Part shown: one piece after another, positions 8,209-15,402 of the stretch
Position numbering within the stretch: the stretch's first letter is position 1
Layout: each line of letters starts with the position of its first letter
Virus record (IMG/VR): IMGVR_UViG_3300010155_004072
Span: 1-20,469 of that record
Source: a virus
Strand: one strand, 5' to 3'
DNA length: 20,469 bases
Notes under the pieces: model-generated
Databases searched by the model: none
What the model saw: the letters and a program-made list of their open reading frames with translations, nothing else
Told to the model about the DNA's origin: nothing
Made by a program: the position numbers and the translations under genes

Positions 8209-8586
8209 TTAACGGGCGGTGTTTTTTAACATCTCCGCGGCCTCTGCCGCCAGAAATTCTTGATGGATCTCATCCGGGATCCGCCACGATTCGGGGTTGA
8301 CGTGCCCCGCTACCGTGATGTGTCCGTCTGTGACCTTCTCGAAGCCCTTCGCCTCACAGGCGAGCCGGGCCATGTCCTTCGTTCGCTCCGTTGCGTCCGA
8401 CGGGATGACCGTGTAGTGCCACCCCGCCTCTTTGCCCAGGATCGTCCCTGGAAGCTCTCCACGCGTGTTTGCGAGCTTTTGGCGTATTTCCTCGGCCCTG
8501 GCCTTCGCGGCCTCCCGGGTGGCGTTAGACGACCGCCTCTTTCGTTCTGCGGCATCTGCTCGATCGGCGTCTTTGTTTCTTCTCAT
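8209..8586 (-). CDS. Unknown protein between scaffold and capsid genes
   Basis: A 125-residue protein from ATG 8586, overlapping the scaffold stop by four bases (ATGA) and preceded by AAGGGGATC. The frame also extends to 8628 but without support. The N-terminal 45 residues are extremely charged (RRNKDADRADAAERKRR) and probably helical; residues about 45-125 look globular (GWHYTVIPSDATERTKDMARLACEAKGFEKV, which I quote only in part: GWHYTVIPSD). The C-terminus ends in an Ala/Glu helix. No family recognised. Position between scaffold and capsid suggests a virion or assembly role, such as a head decoration or minor capsid factor, which is inference. Confidence 0.82.
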   Translation of the reverse strand: MRRNKDADRADAAERKRRSSNATREAAKARAEEIRQKLANTRGELPGTILGKEAGWHYTVIPSDATERTKDMARLACEAKGFEKVTDGHITVAGHVNPESWRIPDEIHQEFLAAEAAEMLKNTAR

Positions 8587-9194
8587 CTCGTGATCCCCTT
8601 GGCCGCTTGTTGCATGACGTCCCGCCATCCCTTTTTGCGTCCGACCGGGTGGTGCCCAGTCGGATCGGGGGCGGGTGCCTTGGGCGTGCCTTTGAAAAGC
8701 TGCTCGTTTTCTGCTCGGAATTTAGCATACACCCGGCGGCCCTCTTCGGTGTAGGGCGACGCGTCCTTGGCGGTGGGCGCGTGGATCGCATATTCCCACT
8801 TAATGATCCCCAATTGCTCCAGGAGATCCCGCCGGGCCTTTTCGGCCTGATCGGCGCGCGCGGCGTCCGCCTTCGTTTTCTCGGTCTCGGCCTTCGTCCT
8901 GGCCTTCTCCGCGTCCGCCCGGCCCTTCTGCTCGGCGAGCAACATCTCCTTGAGGGAAGAAATTTCCCCACGGAGATCCGCGATCTCCGATTCACCCGGA
9001 GCCGGAAGATCGGCGGGGGATTCGGGGTCATCGGGATCGGGTGCAAGTTCAAGGTTTGGGGCCGGGGCCGGAGCGGAGGGCTCGGGCTCGGGGGCTTGCG
9101 TGGCGGGGTCCACCTCGACAGGCGGATCGCTTGTCTGCCGATCTGCCGAATCTACAGGATCACTATTTGCTGTCACTGTTTGGTTGGTTTCCAT
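8583..9194 (-). CDS. Scaffolding protein
   Basis: A 203-residue protein. I choose ATG 9194 (METNQTVTAN) behind GAGGTGGTG rather than the upstream start at 9233, because the longer form lacks a binding site and would begin close to the predicted transcription start. The first 80 residues are acidic and Pro/Ala/Glu-rich (low complexity, likely disordered). Residues about 80-140 form a strong coiled coil (SEIADLRGEISSLKEMLLAE, then Ala/Lys/Glu repeats). The C-terminus is basic (GRKKGWRDVMQQAAKG), the usual capsid-binding element of scaffolds. It precedes the capsid gene by one small gene. Scaffold proteins guide capsid assembly and leave or are digested afterwards; no protease domain is visible here. 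Confidence 0.85.
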   Translation of the reverse strand: METNQTVTANSDPVDSADRQTSDPPVEVDPATQAPEPEPSAPAPAPNLELAPDPDDPESPADLPAPGESEIADLRGEISSLKEMLLAEQKGRADAEKARTKAETEKTKADAARADQAEKARRDLLEQLGIIKWEYAIHAPTAKDASPYTEEGRRVYAKFRAENEQLFKGTPKAPAPDPTGHHPVGRKKGWRDVMQQAAKGITR

Positions 9195-9229
9195 CACCAC
9201 CTCATGCCCCCGAGTCCGTGCCCAATTGG

Positions 9230-9260
9230 ACACAATGCCCGACCATTGTGTGACATTGTG
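9230..9260. repeat. CATTGTG dyad and direct repeat over the scaffold promoter
   Basis: ACACAATG at 9230-9237 and CATTGTGT at 9244-9251 form a perfect 8-base inverted repeat with a 6-base spacer. A further CATTGTG occurs at 9254-9260, ten bases from the previous copy, one helical turn. The middle copy coincides with the -10 element of the predicted promoter. This looks like an operator, but it could instead form an mRNA hairpin at the 5' end of the scaffold message. Confidence 0.5.
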
Positions 9261-9273
9261 ATCGGCGGGTCAA
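9245..9273 (-). promoter_or_regulatory. Predicted internal promoter for scaffold and capsid genes
   Basis: On the minus strand, TTGACC (9273-9268) and CACAAT (9250-9245) are separated by exactly 17 bases, matching the sigma-70 consensus at 5 of 6 and 4 of 6 positions. It lies in the only sizeable gap of the leftward unit (9195-9280), upstream of the scaffold ATG at 9194, and would start RNA near 9238. A separate promoter for scaffold and capsid would allow higher late expression. Not tested. Confidence 0.5.
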
Positions 9274-9280
9274 CAATTGA

Positions 9281-10018
9281 TCACAACCCCAGAGATCGGC
9301 GTATTTTCTGGATCAGGCGGCGATCCCCTCTCATGGGGATCTTCGGCTTGTCTTTGGTTTTTATTGCGCGGCCGCCGACGGCCAAAAGTATGCACGTTCC
9401 GACCGCGTTCGCCTCCGACGAGGACGGTTGTAATATGGAGATCGGCGAGTGGCCGCCAGACGCCGTGTGCTGGGGCCCATAGGTGACGACGGGCTGGCCG
9501 TTCCTCCATTTTGTCGTGGGGGCGTTTTTCGACATACCCGACACCGCGAGGGCCTTGTGTTGGTTGCGAACGGTCACCGCCTTTTCGCGTGTTCCCGCGA
9601 CTTTTCCGGCGCTCAACTTTAGGCCGGATCGGGTCGCCCGGAACTTGGCGGCGCGCGCCTTCGTTTCCACCACCTGAGTTTTAAGGACGACTTGGCCACT
9701 TCTGTTTTTCCGGTATGCCTTCGACTTCCGGGCGAAATAGGCGCGCGCGCCGACCCCGCCATGTCTGGAAACCGGGGCCACGGTCAGAGATCGCCACATC
9801 TCCCCACTTAGGACGCCGGGCCCGAGCTTGCCCCCATCCGATGCCTTCTGACGATCGCGGACACGCTCCCGAATGTGAAAAGCGATCGTCGCGCAGATCT
9901 TGACGGCCGGCCTCCACGTCCGGATCAAGCGTGGCGTGAACTTGGCCCCCCAGAAAATCCCGATCGAAAGGCCCTTACCGCCGGGTGGGCGGAATACCTC
10001 GCGGCGTGCTTTAGCCAT
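9281..10018 (-). CDS. Basic neck / virion morphogenesis candidate
   Basis: A 245-residue, very basic protein (Lys/Arg-rich throughout). The frame extends to 10114, but the ATG at 10018 gives MAKARREVFRPP, sits eight bases into the portal 3' end (ATGGCTAA overlap) and has a GGGGG binding site five bases upstream. Residues about 50-110 contain a helix RLIRTWRPAVKICATIAFHIRERVRD followed by a GPGVLSGEMWRSLTV segment; a helix, then a Ser-Gly-x-x-x-x-Ser-Leu turn leading into strands, resembles the HK97 gp10 / Mu gpG-type morphogenesis proteins. The middle is Lys/Ala-rich. Position directly after portal fits a neck or minor head role. Confidence in the gene is high and in the function low. Confidence 0.7.
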   Translation of the reverse strand: MAKARREVFRPPGGKGLSIGIFWGAKFTPRLIRTWRPAVKICATIAFHIRERVRDRQKASDGGKLGPGVLSGEMWRSLTVAPVSRHGGVGARAYFARKSKAYRKNRSGQVVLKTQVVETKARAAKFRATRSGLKLSAGKVAGTREKAVTVRNQHKALAVSGMSKNAPTTKWRNGQPVVTYGPQHTASGGHSPISILQPSSSEANAVGTCILLAVGGRAIKTKDKPKIPMRGDRRLIQKIRRSLGL

Positions 10019-11330
10019 CGGATCCCCCGCCCTGCACTTGCCGGTACTCCTCCAGGTTCTCCTTGACGATCTGCCGGGCCTCCGCGAGGGGGACGCCCAT
10101 TCGGGAGGCCACAAGACGCGAAGGACTCGTGATGCCCAGCGAGGCCCCTAGCTGGTCGGCCTGTGACTGATGGAGGATGTCGGCTGGCAACTCGATCTTG
10201 TTGTACCCCATTTGCACGCGGGGGGCCTTGATGGTCCCGGTGTTAGCTCCGAAGTTCCACGAGAGCACAGACGCCGCGACGGCCGCCATGTCGTTTTCGC
10301 AGTCGATCAGGGCGTTTGTAAGCTCCTCTTGATGGGCGTCACGATCGATCATCTCGATCCGTTTTGCGACGGCCGTGACGGCCCGGGTGTAGTCCTGGGG
10401 CCTGAGCCCATAGGTGACCCGGAGCATGTCCCAGAATTTGGTAGTCGACGCGATATAGTCGGCGAGGTTGGAGGTAGGGCTCACGACATTGAACGACGAC
10501 TCGCTATCCAGGCCGATCACGGTGTCCGCTCCGAACTGCAATTCCTGGGCGCGCTCCGGTGTGAGGCCGGAGATCACACGCTGTCCGTGAGAGGTGTTCA
10601 AAGCGACATATTGCCAGTCTGCCATAGCGACAGATATGGATATCTGAGCGTCGTGTAACTCCAAGGGGAGGGCTGACCATACGCTTCCTGGGTGCTCGAC
10701 CCCCCCGAGCCGAGCAACGAACACCGGGAGCATGTCAAAGGGCATCCGGCCGTCGTCGGTGTAGACTCCGCTCACCTTCTGGCCGACGTATTCGGCGCGG
10801 TCAGGAGTGATCCTCAAGGTCCCGTACCTTACCCGATCGTGCGTAGCTTCGAGGGCCACCTTAAAGCGGATCTCCCGGGCGGCCTGGATGTTGGCCGAGT
10901 CCGTCGGATCCGGATCGATTTCGCACATATATGGGGGGAATAAATCCAAATGCCAACGATTCCGGCCACTTACGGGACGAAATAGGCCTATTACTGTGCC
11001 CTGTGTGACCAGCAATTCCGTGAGGCGTTTCATCACGGTATTAATTCTGAGCCCGTCATAGACCCGGGCGATCACGGAGGTCGAGGCGTCCCCGTCGATA
11101 AATGTTCGAGTTGGGGGCCGCCTGTAATGTGGCGTCAATTCCTTGCTAAACGACCATACGACGGGAAGATCCCGAGCTAGCCGCCGGCCGTGGCTTCGGG
11201 GGAATAGCTTGGGGAGGATCTCTTTTTGGATCGATCTGAAATCCCGGTTTAAGAACTCGTGGAGGCGCTTTGATGTCTTGTGCCAATTCGGATCGCGCTG
11301 GGTCATCCCCGGGTAATGATCAAGGTTCAT
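10011..11330 (-). CDS. Portal protein
   Basis: A 439-residue protein starting at ATG 11330, seven bases after the terminase stop, with AGGGA upstream. Gene order (TerL then portal) and size fit a portal, the dodecameric ring through which DNA is packaged and to which the neck binds. Recognisable features: an N-terminal stem with KELTPHYRRPPTRTFIDGD, a middle region PLELHDAQISISVAMADW that resembles the portal core helix before the crown, and a long helical C-terminal part (VAKRIEMIDRDAHQEELTNALIDCE) ending in a Gln-rich EEYRQVQGGGSDG tail. Portal sequences diverge strongly, so the call depends on neighbours and helical layout; I would expect a structure search to confirm it. Confidence 0.85.
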   Translation of the reverse strand: MNLDHYPGMTQRDPNWHKTSKRLHEFLNRDFRSIQKEILPKLFPRSHGRRLARDLPVVWSFSKELTPHYRRPPTRTFIDGDASTSVIARVYDGLRINTVMKRLTELLVTQGTVIGLFRPVSGRNRWHLDLFPPYMCEIDPDPTDSANIQAAREIRFKVALEATHDRVRYGTLRITPDRAEYVGQKVSGVYTDDGRMPFDMLPVFVARLGGVEHPGSVWSALPLELHDAQISISVAMADWQYVALNTSHGQRVISGLTPERAQELQFGADTVIGLDSESSFNVVSPTSNLADYIASTTKFWDMLRVTYGLRPQDYTRAVTAVAKRIEMIDRDAHQEELTNALIDCENDMAAVAASVLSWNFGANTGTIKAPRVQMGYNKIELPADILHQSQADQLGASLGITSPSRLVASRMGVPLAEARQIVKENLEEYRQVQGGGSDG

Positions 11331-11337
11331 ATTTTCC

Positions 11338-12672
11338 CTACATGGTAAACGCTCCGATCATGCCGTGGCGGCCCTTCGCCATATACGCGCAAGAGTCGAT
11401 CGCGTGGTCGAAAACGTTATCCTTAAGCACCTCGTCTACAAGCTCATTGTTGACCGTGCGGCGGCGCAACATCTCGAACGATCGTACAATGCCGCGATCG
11501 CCATCGCAATGCAATAATCCGGTAGAGAAGGCGAGCTTAGGCGGGTTCAATTCGTCGGCCTGCGCGTCCCCCATTGGGTCGAGGAGGGCCCGGATCGTTT
11601 CCATCCCGCCCCATTGCGATTGTTGCGCCCTCGATTGCATCGTGATGATCTGTGCCGATCTAAACTCGTTCATCAGCCACCGGTTTTGACGGGGGTCGGC
11701 GCGGTCGGTGTAGCACGCGAGGGGCTCGCGGCCGAGCTTCTTGGCCATATCGCGAATCATTCCCCTCTGGCGATCCATCGGGGTATCGTCGGGGTGCTCT
11801 TCGAGGAAACACACGTCGATCTCTGTACCGTCGCGCTCGATCCTTTGCCACGCGAGGAACGACGCGTGCGAGTATCCCCAATCGCACGACAGGAACCACG
11901 GATCGCCGTACTGGTGACGGTGATCGATCAGGTGGCCATCGGGCCACCTCTTTTTGACGAACTCGGGGAAAACCACGTCGGGGCTTCGGAGCAAAGAACA
12001 CTCCACCTCGGAGCGCCAACTCCGTCGGGATAAGTTCGCCTTCCAGTCCGCGACCACTTCGGCGTCGAGGTACGGGTTGTCCATCGACGTCGATTTTACA
12101 AGGTGGTGAATTTTCGATCCGCCCTGGAGCGCCTCAACGAAGAGGCGCGGAACGCCACGGTACCCCTTAGGCGTGGTCGTCGCCCATTTCCTCGAACTCC
12201 CGATCCGGACACGCCCGGAAATCAGCGCCCAGATCGCCGCCGGATCCGGGACCTGCTCGATCTCGTCCACATAGGCACCTGCAAGCTCGATCCCACGGAG
12301 CCGATCGACGTCCTTGGCAAAGCTCAGAAACCAAAGCTCAGCGCCGCCGCGTAGCTCCAGGATGAAATCCGAGCGGTGAAACCGGCGGACTAAGCTCCAA
12401 CCCTTGGCGCGCTCCCAATGGTCGAGCATCGCTAGGATCCGCGCAACGTGGATCCGCTTTGATTGCCGGAAGGTCGGCGCAAACACCCCGATCGGTAGGC
12501 CGCGATTCTCGGGCCTCAACGCCTCCGTGACGCACGCAAGGAGGCCCACGGCGGTCTTCCCGGAACCGATGCCCCCGAGATAGAGCCGATTGGGCTGGGG
12601 GGCTAGCATAAACCGCATCTGGGCCGCGTGTAGAGGCCCGAGGCCCAAAGCGCCGACGGTGGTGCTTGTCAA
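11338..12672 (-). CDS. terL: Terminase large subunit
   Basis: The DNA-packaging motor, ATPase plus nuclease, 444 residues. It begins at a TTG (12672) that overlaps the small-subunit stop (TTGA) behind GAGGG six bases upstream. Walker A is GGIGSGKT at about 33-40, Walker B ends in AYVDEIE with the Asp-Glu pair at 136-137, and a coupling motif TTTPKG lies at about 166-170. The RNase H-like nuclease shows Asp264 (SCDWGYSHA), Asp323 (CYTDRADP) and Asp426 in FDHAIDSCAYM, a typical third acidic residue. Length is normal for a compact large terminase. TerL should bind TerS on the DNA end and dock on the portal. I see no adjacent cos or pac site that can be named. Confidence 0.96.
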   Translation of the reverse strand: MTSTTVGALGLGPLHAAQMRFMLAPQPNRLYLGGIGSGKTAVGLLACVTEALRPENRGLPIGVFAPTFRQSKRIHVARILAMLDHWERAKGWSLVRRFHRSDFILELRGGAELWFLSFAKDVDRLRGIELAGAYVDEIEQVPDPAAIWALISGRVRIGSSRKWATTTPKGYRGVPRLFVEALQGGSKIHHLVKSTSMDNPYLDAEVVADWKANLSRRSWRSEVECSLLRSPDVVFPEFVKKRWPDGHLIDHRHQYGDPWFLSCDWGYSHASFLAWQRIERDGTEIDVCFLEEHPDDTPMDRQRGMIRDMAKKLGREPLACYTDRADPRQNRWLMNEFRSAQIITMQSRAQQSQWGGMETIRALLDPMGDAQADELNPPKLAFSTGLLHCDGDRGIVRSFEMLRRRTVNNELVDEVLKDNVFDHAIDSCAYMAKGRHGMIGAFTM

Positions 12673-13106
12673 TTGCCGCCCTCGACCTCGGGGAGATCTG
12701 TGGTCAGATCCAGGTCGAGATCCTCCGCCGGGACAAGCTCCAGGTTAACCGAATCGGGGATCGCGGCCTCGCCTGCGTTCACCTTCTCTGCGATTCTCCG
12801 CAGTTGATCGTAGTGCTTCGATCTCGTGGTGGTTTTCACGCGCTCGGGGACGTGCTCCGGATCCGCCTCGTTGAGCCGTACCAGATCGCCGACGATCAGA
12901 GCGGCCACAAACGGGAGCCCAAGCGATCGATAGGCGAGATCGAAAGCCTTTTTTTGCTGTGCGGACGCGTCGGGACCCATAACCAGCCGCTTCATCGCCT
13001 TGACGTCCGAACTCATCGCCCGGGGGCTCTTGCCGGACTTGTTCCGGGTCCTAAGCGCTTGGGTCTCTACGGTGGCCGAGCTTGCGCGGCCGGCGGGATT
13101 GCTCAC
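12669..13106 (-). CDS. terS: Terminase small subunit (by position)
   Basis: A 145-residue protein from GTG 13106 with an excellent GAGGAGGTG site five bases upstream. It overlaps TerL by four bases. The N-terminal 30 residues are Ser/Arg/Ala-rich and probably disordered; a helical middle (KAMKRLVMGPDASAQQKKAFDLAYRS, then FVAALIVGDLVRLNEADPEHVPERV) could supply DNA binding and oligomerisation; the C-terminal 25 residues are acidic (LDLDLTTDLPEVEGG), as often found in small terminases for TerL contact. Sequence is not diagnostic and a classical helix-turn-helix is not obvious. The assignment rests on adjacency and coupling to TerL. Confidence 0.7.
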   Translation of the reverse strand: MSNPAGRASSATVETQALRTRNKSGKSPRAMSSDVKAMKRLVMGPDASAQQKKAFDLAYRSLGLPFVAALIVGDLVRLNEADPEHVPERVKTTTRSKHYDQLRRIAEKVNAGEAAIPDSVNLELVPAEDLDLDLTTDLPEVEGGN

Positions 13107-13118
13107 AATAGCACCTCC

Positions 13119-13292
13119 TCAAGTCTTCCCCCTGTCCAGTTCGATCCGGATCAGTTCGCGCCCTGCGATCCTGATCTCGATCGTGGCCGTTCTCGTTCTT
13201 GATCGCCCGAGCCAATCGAGGATCGCCCGAAAAGCACGGCCGACCTCGGCCCCGGCCGAATCTCTTGGCGAGTTAATCGGGTCTAGCATCAT
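13119..13292 (-). CDS. Small unknown protein between resolvase and TerS
   Basis: I found this 57-residue ORF by hand. It starts at ATG 13292, overlapping the resolvase stop by four bases (ATGA), and stops at 13119-13121 where the TGA forms part of the GAGGAGGTG binding site of TerS. It therefore fills the 182-base gap exactly, as expected of a gene in a compacted operon. Its own ribosome binding site is poor (a GGGGG run touching the ATG). The C-terminal half alternates hydrophobic and charged residues (TATIEIRIAGRELIRIEL), a beta-hairpin-like pattern. Family and function are unknown. Confidence 0.6.
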   Translation of the reverse strand: MMLDPINSPRDSAGAEVGRAFRAILDWLGRSRTRTATIEIRIAGRELIRIELDRGKT

Positions 13293-13834
13293 CCCCCGGG
13301 GACTCGCCCCGTCATCGCGTAAATTTCGCCGCGGGGGTCCATCACCGGGCGGCGGACCCGGATGATCATCCGTGGCGATCCGTGCTTTTCGGCGTACACC
13401 TTAAGCACCCGGAGGTCAACCACCTGCTTGTCATCCCTCCAGAACCCTGACCCCTTCGCGCCCAGGCTGTCCAAGACCGCCTTGGACACGTTGTCCCCGT
13501 CCGGTTTCTGTGGACACCACATCACGAGGCCATCGGGATCGGATTTGCGGCGGAGCCGTTTGGGCCGGCCCATGATGCAAACCAGATCGACACGGACGGG
13601 CCCCTCAAGCACCTCCGCCGGCATATGCTCCCGAGCCATCAGGGCAAGCCGAGCTTGCCACTGTGCCGTCGCGCTCGGAAGGTAAGTCCCCTGGGCCGTG
13701 ACTCGGGCGCTTTGCTTGCCCTTGGGGGCGAGCGGAATCTCAAAAACGACGTCAAGGGGACGAGGGCCCGGCGAGGGGTCGGACCCCTCGCCGGTGGTGA
13801 TGGCCGTCCTCATCTCTTTTGTGCGATCTCCCAT
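13289..13834 (-). CDS. RusA-type Holliday junction resolvase
   Basis: A 181-residue protein starting at ATG 13834 directly after the preceding stop (TAA then ATG). It carries the RusA signature: KPDGDNVSKAVLDSL followed by FWRDDKQVVDLRVLKVYAEK, which supplies the catalytic and metal-binding acidic residues and the positively charged DNA-contacting Lys. An N-terminal 45-residue extension precedes the core and is Pro/Gly-rich, making it longer than the roughly 120-residue E. coli RusA. The usual role is to cut four-way junctions during recombination or to resolve branched DNA before packaging; its location just ahead of the terminase genes fits the second. Confidence 0.93.
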   Translation of the reverse strand: MGDRTKEMRTAITTGEGSDPSPGPRPLDVVFEIPLAPKGKQSARVTAQGTYLPSATAQWQARLALMAREHMPAEVLEGPVRVDLVCIMGRPKRLRRKSDPDGLVMWCPQKPDGDNVSKAVLDSLGAKGSGFWRDDKQVVDLRVLKVYAEKHGSPRMIIRVRRPVMDPRGEIYAMTGRVPGG

Positions 13835-14113
13835 TTAGGCCTCATGCGCCGGCATTTGCAGCAACGCCAATTCGTCGATCCGCTGGCAAAGATCCTCGAC
13901 GACCTTTTCCTGTGATCCTCCCGACACGAGACGACAAACGGAGATAATCCCGGAGACGTACACGATCCGGAGGATCCCGATCTCGATCGCGGCCTCCAGG
14001 CCGGTCACAACCGGCCGATCGCACCGCGCCGTCTTTGTGATCATAAATCGGTTAAGCGCCTCTTGGATCCGCTCGTCCTCGAAGAGGTCGATCGCTTGTT
14101 GAATGTCCGTCAT
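13835..14113 (-). CDS. Small unknown protein after the helicase gene
   Basis: A 92-residue protein, ATG 14113 overlapping the helicase stop by four bases (ATGA), and abutting the resolvase start. The N-terminus is helical and acidic (DIQQAIDLFEDERIQEALNRF), then comes a hydrophobic segment (LEAAIEIGILRIVYVSGIISVC) with a Cys, and a C-terminal helix (QEKVVEDLCQRIDELALLQM). The hydrophobic middle is not long or uniform enough for a confident membrane span. I do not recognise the family. Its place between helicase and resolvase suggests a replication accessory role such as a loader or helicase-binding factor, which is inference. Confidence 0.72.
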   Translation of the reverse strand: MTDIQQAIDLFEDERIQEALNRFMITKTARCDRPVVTGLEAAIEIGILRIVYVSGIISVCRLVSGGSQEKVVEDLCQRIDELALLQMPAHEA

Positions 14114-15402
14114 CCTTGGGCCCCCGGTGGGTAGAAGCTCTGGGCTGGCCAGTTCGCCTCTGTTTTCCAGGCCGCCTCCGGGCCGGTCCGGTTTTTGACT
14201 GCCCGAAGCTCGCAGATCTGCCGGTTCATGGGATCCGGATACCAGATATTAACGACCCAGTCGGCCTCTTGGCTCACGATGTCACTCTCTGCGATGTCGT
14301 GGAGGCCCGGCGGTCTGCTGTTGTTCGCCGATTCCCGGTTTAGCTGGCAAGCGACGAGCCACGGCACATCAAACTCCTTGGCGTGATCCCTCATCCGCTT
14401 GGCGAAGTCTCCGAGGGCGTGGCGCATCACACGCGGATCGGGGACCCGGATCCGGTGAATATGATCGACAACGAACACGGAGACGCCATCCCGGGCCGCT
14501 CGGGTCGCCGAGGCGATGATCGCCTTGGGGTCAAGCTCATCGGAGATCTCGATCCGCCGGCCTAGACCCGCGGCGATATTGTCGGCGGCGCGTTGGGCTC
14601 GCTCCCAGTTGGGCACGCCTTGTATTTCCGATCGGAATATCTCCCGGGCGATCGCCTTCGCCGCGAGGTCCCGGGGGTGTAGCTCCAGAGAGAAAAACCG
14701 GATCCGGGTGTCGGGTTGTAGGTGTGCGATCTGAAGCGCCACATAGGTACAGAGCGTGGTTTTCCCCGCTGACGTGCGGCCGCCGATCAACCCTAGCTGC
14801 CCCCCGGCGATCTGACCACCCCGGGCCTTGTTGATGTCCCGATCGAAAATCGGGAGGCCGGTCCGGAATCGACGCCGGCGGCCCTCCTCGAAATCGCGGA
14901 GCGCTCTGGCGTGCTCCTGGGCGGCCTCTGATAGCGTGACAACCCGGCCGCCGCGTGGCCCTGCGGAGAGGTCAGAGAGCCGGCCGATCGCCTCTTCGGC
15001 CGCCTCGACGTCCCTCGACGCCGCGGCGGTCGTCACCTTTCGAGACTCGTACACCATCCGGCGGAGCCGGGCTTGTGTGGCGAGCGTCTGGGCGTCGTGC
15101 CGGATCGTGGTAGTGGCGGCGACCTGTGAGATCCACCCAATCAACTCGACCTGTACAGCCTCGAAGGGCGATCGCTCGTCGGAGATCTCCCGGGCCACCC
15201 ATTCGAGTAGGGCGGCGTCGGGGACGCCCTCCGACACCCCGCGCCGGATCGCGTCGAGGGCGTCACGGGATCTGGGGTTGACCATGTCATCGGGATCGAG
15301 AACGTCGGCGACGACATCGAGGCCACGCGGGTCGAGGAGAACGGAACCGAGGATCGCGTGCTCTAGTTGCACGTCTGAGGTGCGGATCGCTGTGATCGTC
15401 AT
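14110..15402 (-). CDS. Replicative DNA helicase, DnaB-type
   Basis: A 430-residue helicase that starts at ATG 15402 (ATGA overlap with the initiator stop) behind GGAGGGG. The N-terminal domain has the DnaB pattern QLEHAILGSVLLDP at about 12-25. Walker A is GGRTSAGKTT at about 207-216, followed by SLELHPRD in place of the usual glutamate motif (SLEM), Walker B is VFVVDHIHRI near 309-318, and CQLNRES near 350 corresponds to the DNA-binding loop with QLNR. The ordinary Asp-Tyr of Walker B is Asp-His here. The protein should unwind phage DNA at the fork; a phage-encoded helicase beside an initiator is the lambda/P22-like arrangement, though here there is no obvious separate loader. Confidence 0.95.
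   Translation of the reverse strand: MTITAIRTSDVQLEHAILGSVLLDPRGLDVVADVLDPDDMVNPRSRDALDAIRRGVSEGVPDAALLEWVAREISDERSPFEAVQVELIGWISQVAATTTIRHDAQTLATQARLRRMVYESRKVTTAAASRDVEAAEEAIGRLSDLSAGPRGGRVVTLSEAAQEHARALRDFEEGRRRRFRTGLPIFDRDINKARGGQIAGGQLGLIGGRTSAGKTTLCTYVALQIAHLQPDTRIRFFSLELHPRDLAAKAIAREIFRSEIQGVPNWERAQRAADNIAAGLGRRIEISDELDPKAIIASATRAARDGVSVFVVDHIHRIRVPDPRVMRHALGDFAKRMRDHAKEFDVPWLVACQLNRESANNSRPPGLHDIAESDIVSQEADWVVNIWYPDPMNRQICELRAVKNRTGPEAAWKTEANWPAQSFYPPGAQG

Noticed and set aside
8607-9482. Plus-strand ORF of 291 codons opposite scaffold and its upstream gap
   Set aside because: It reads Gly/Arg/Leu-rich without any domain, runs through two well-supported minus-strand genes and the promoter region, and is typical of GC-rich antisense frames.
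12640-12672. TTGACA at the TerL start as a promoter -35
   Set aside because: No acceptable -10 lies 16-18 bases downstream, and the hexamer is explained by the TTG start codon followed by Thr-Ser codons.
961-15180. GCGATCGC octamers as cyanobacterial HIP1 repeats
   Set aside because: I noticed only about four (near 994, 5834, 14650 and 15168). With GATC already very common this is a side effect and not evidence for a cyanobacterial host.
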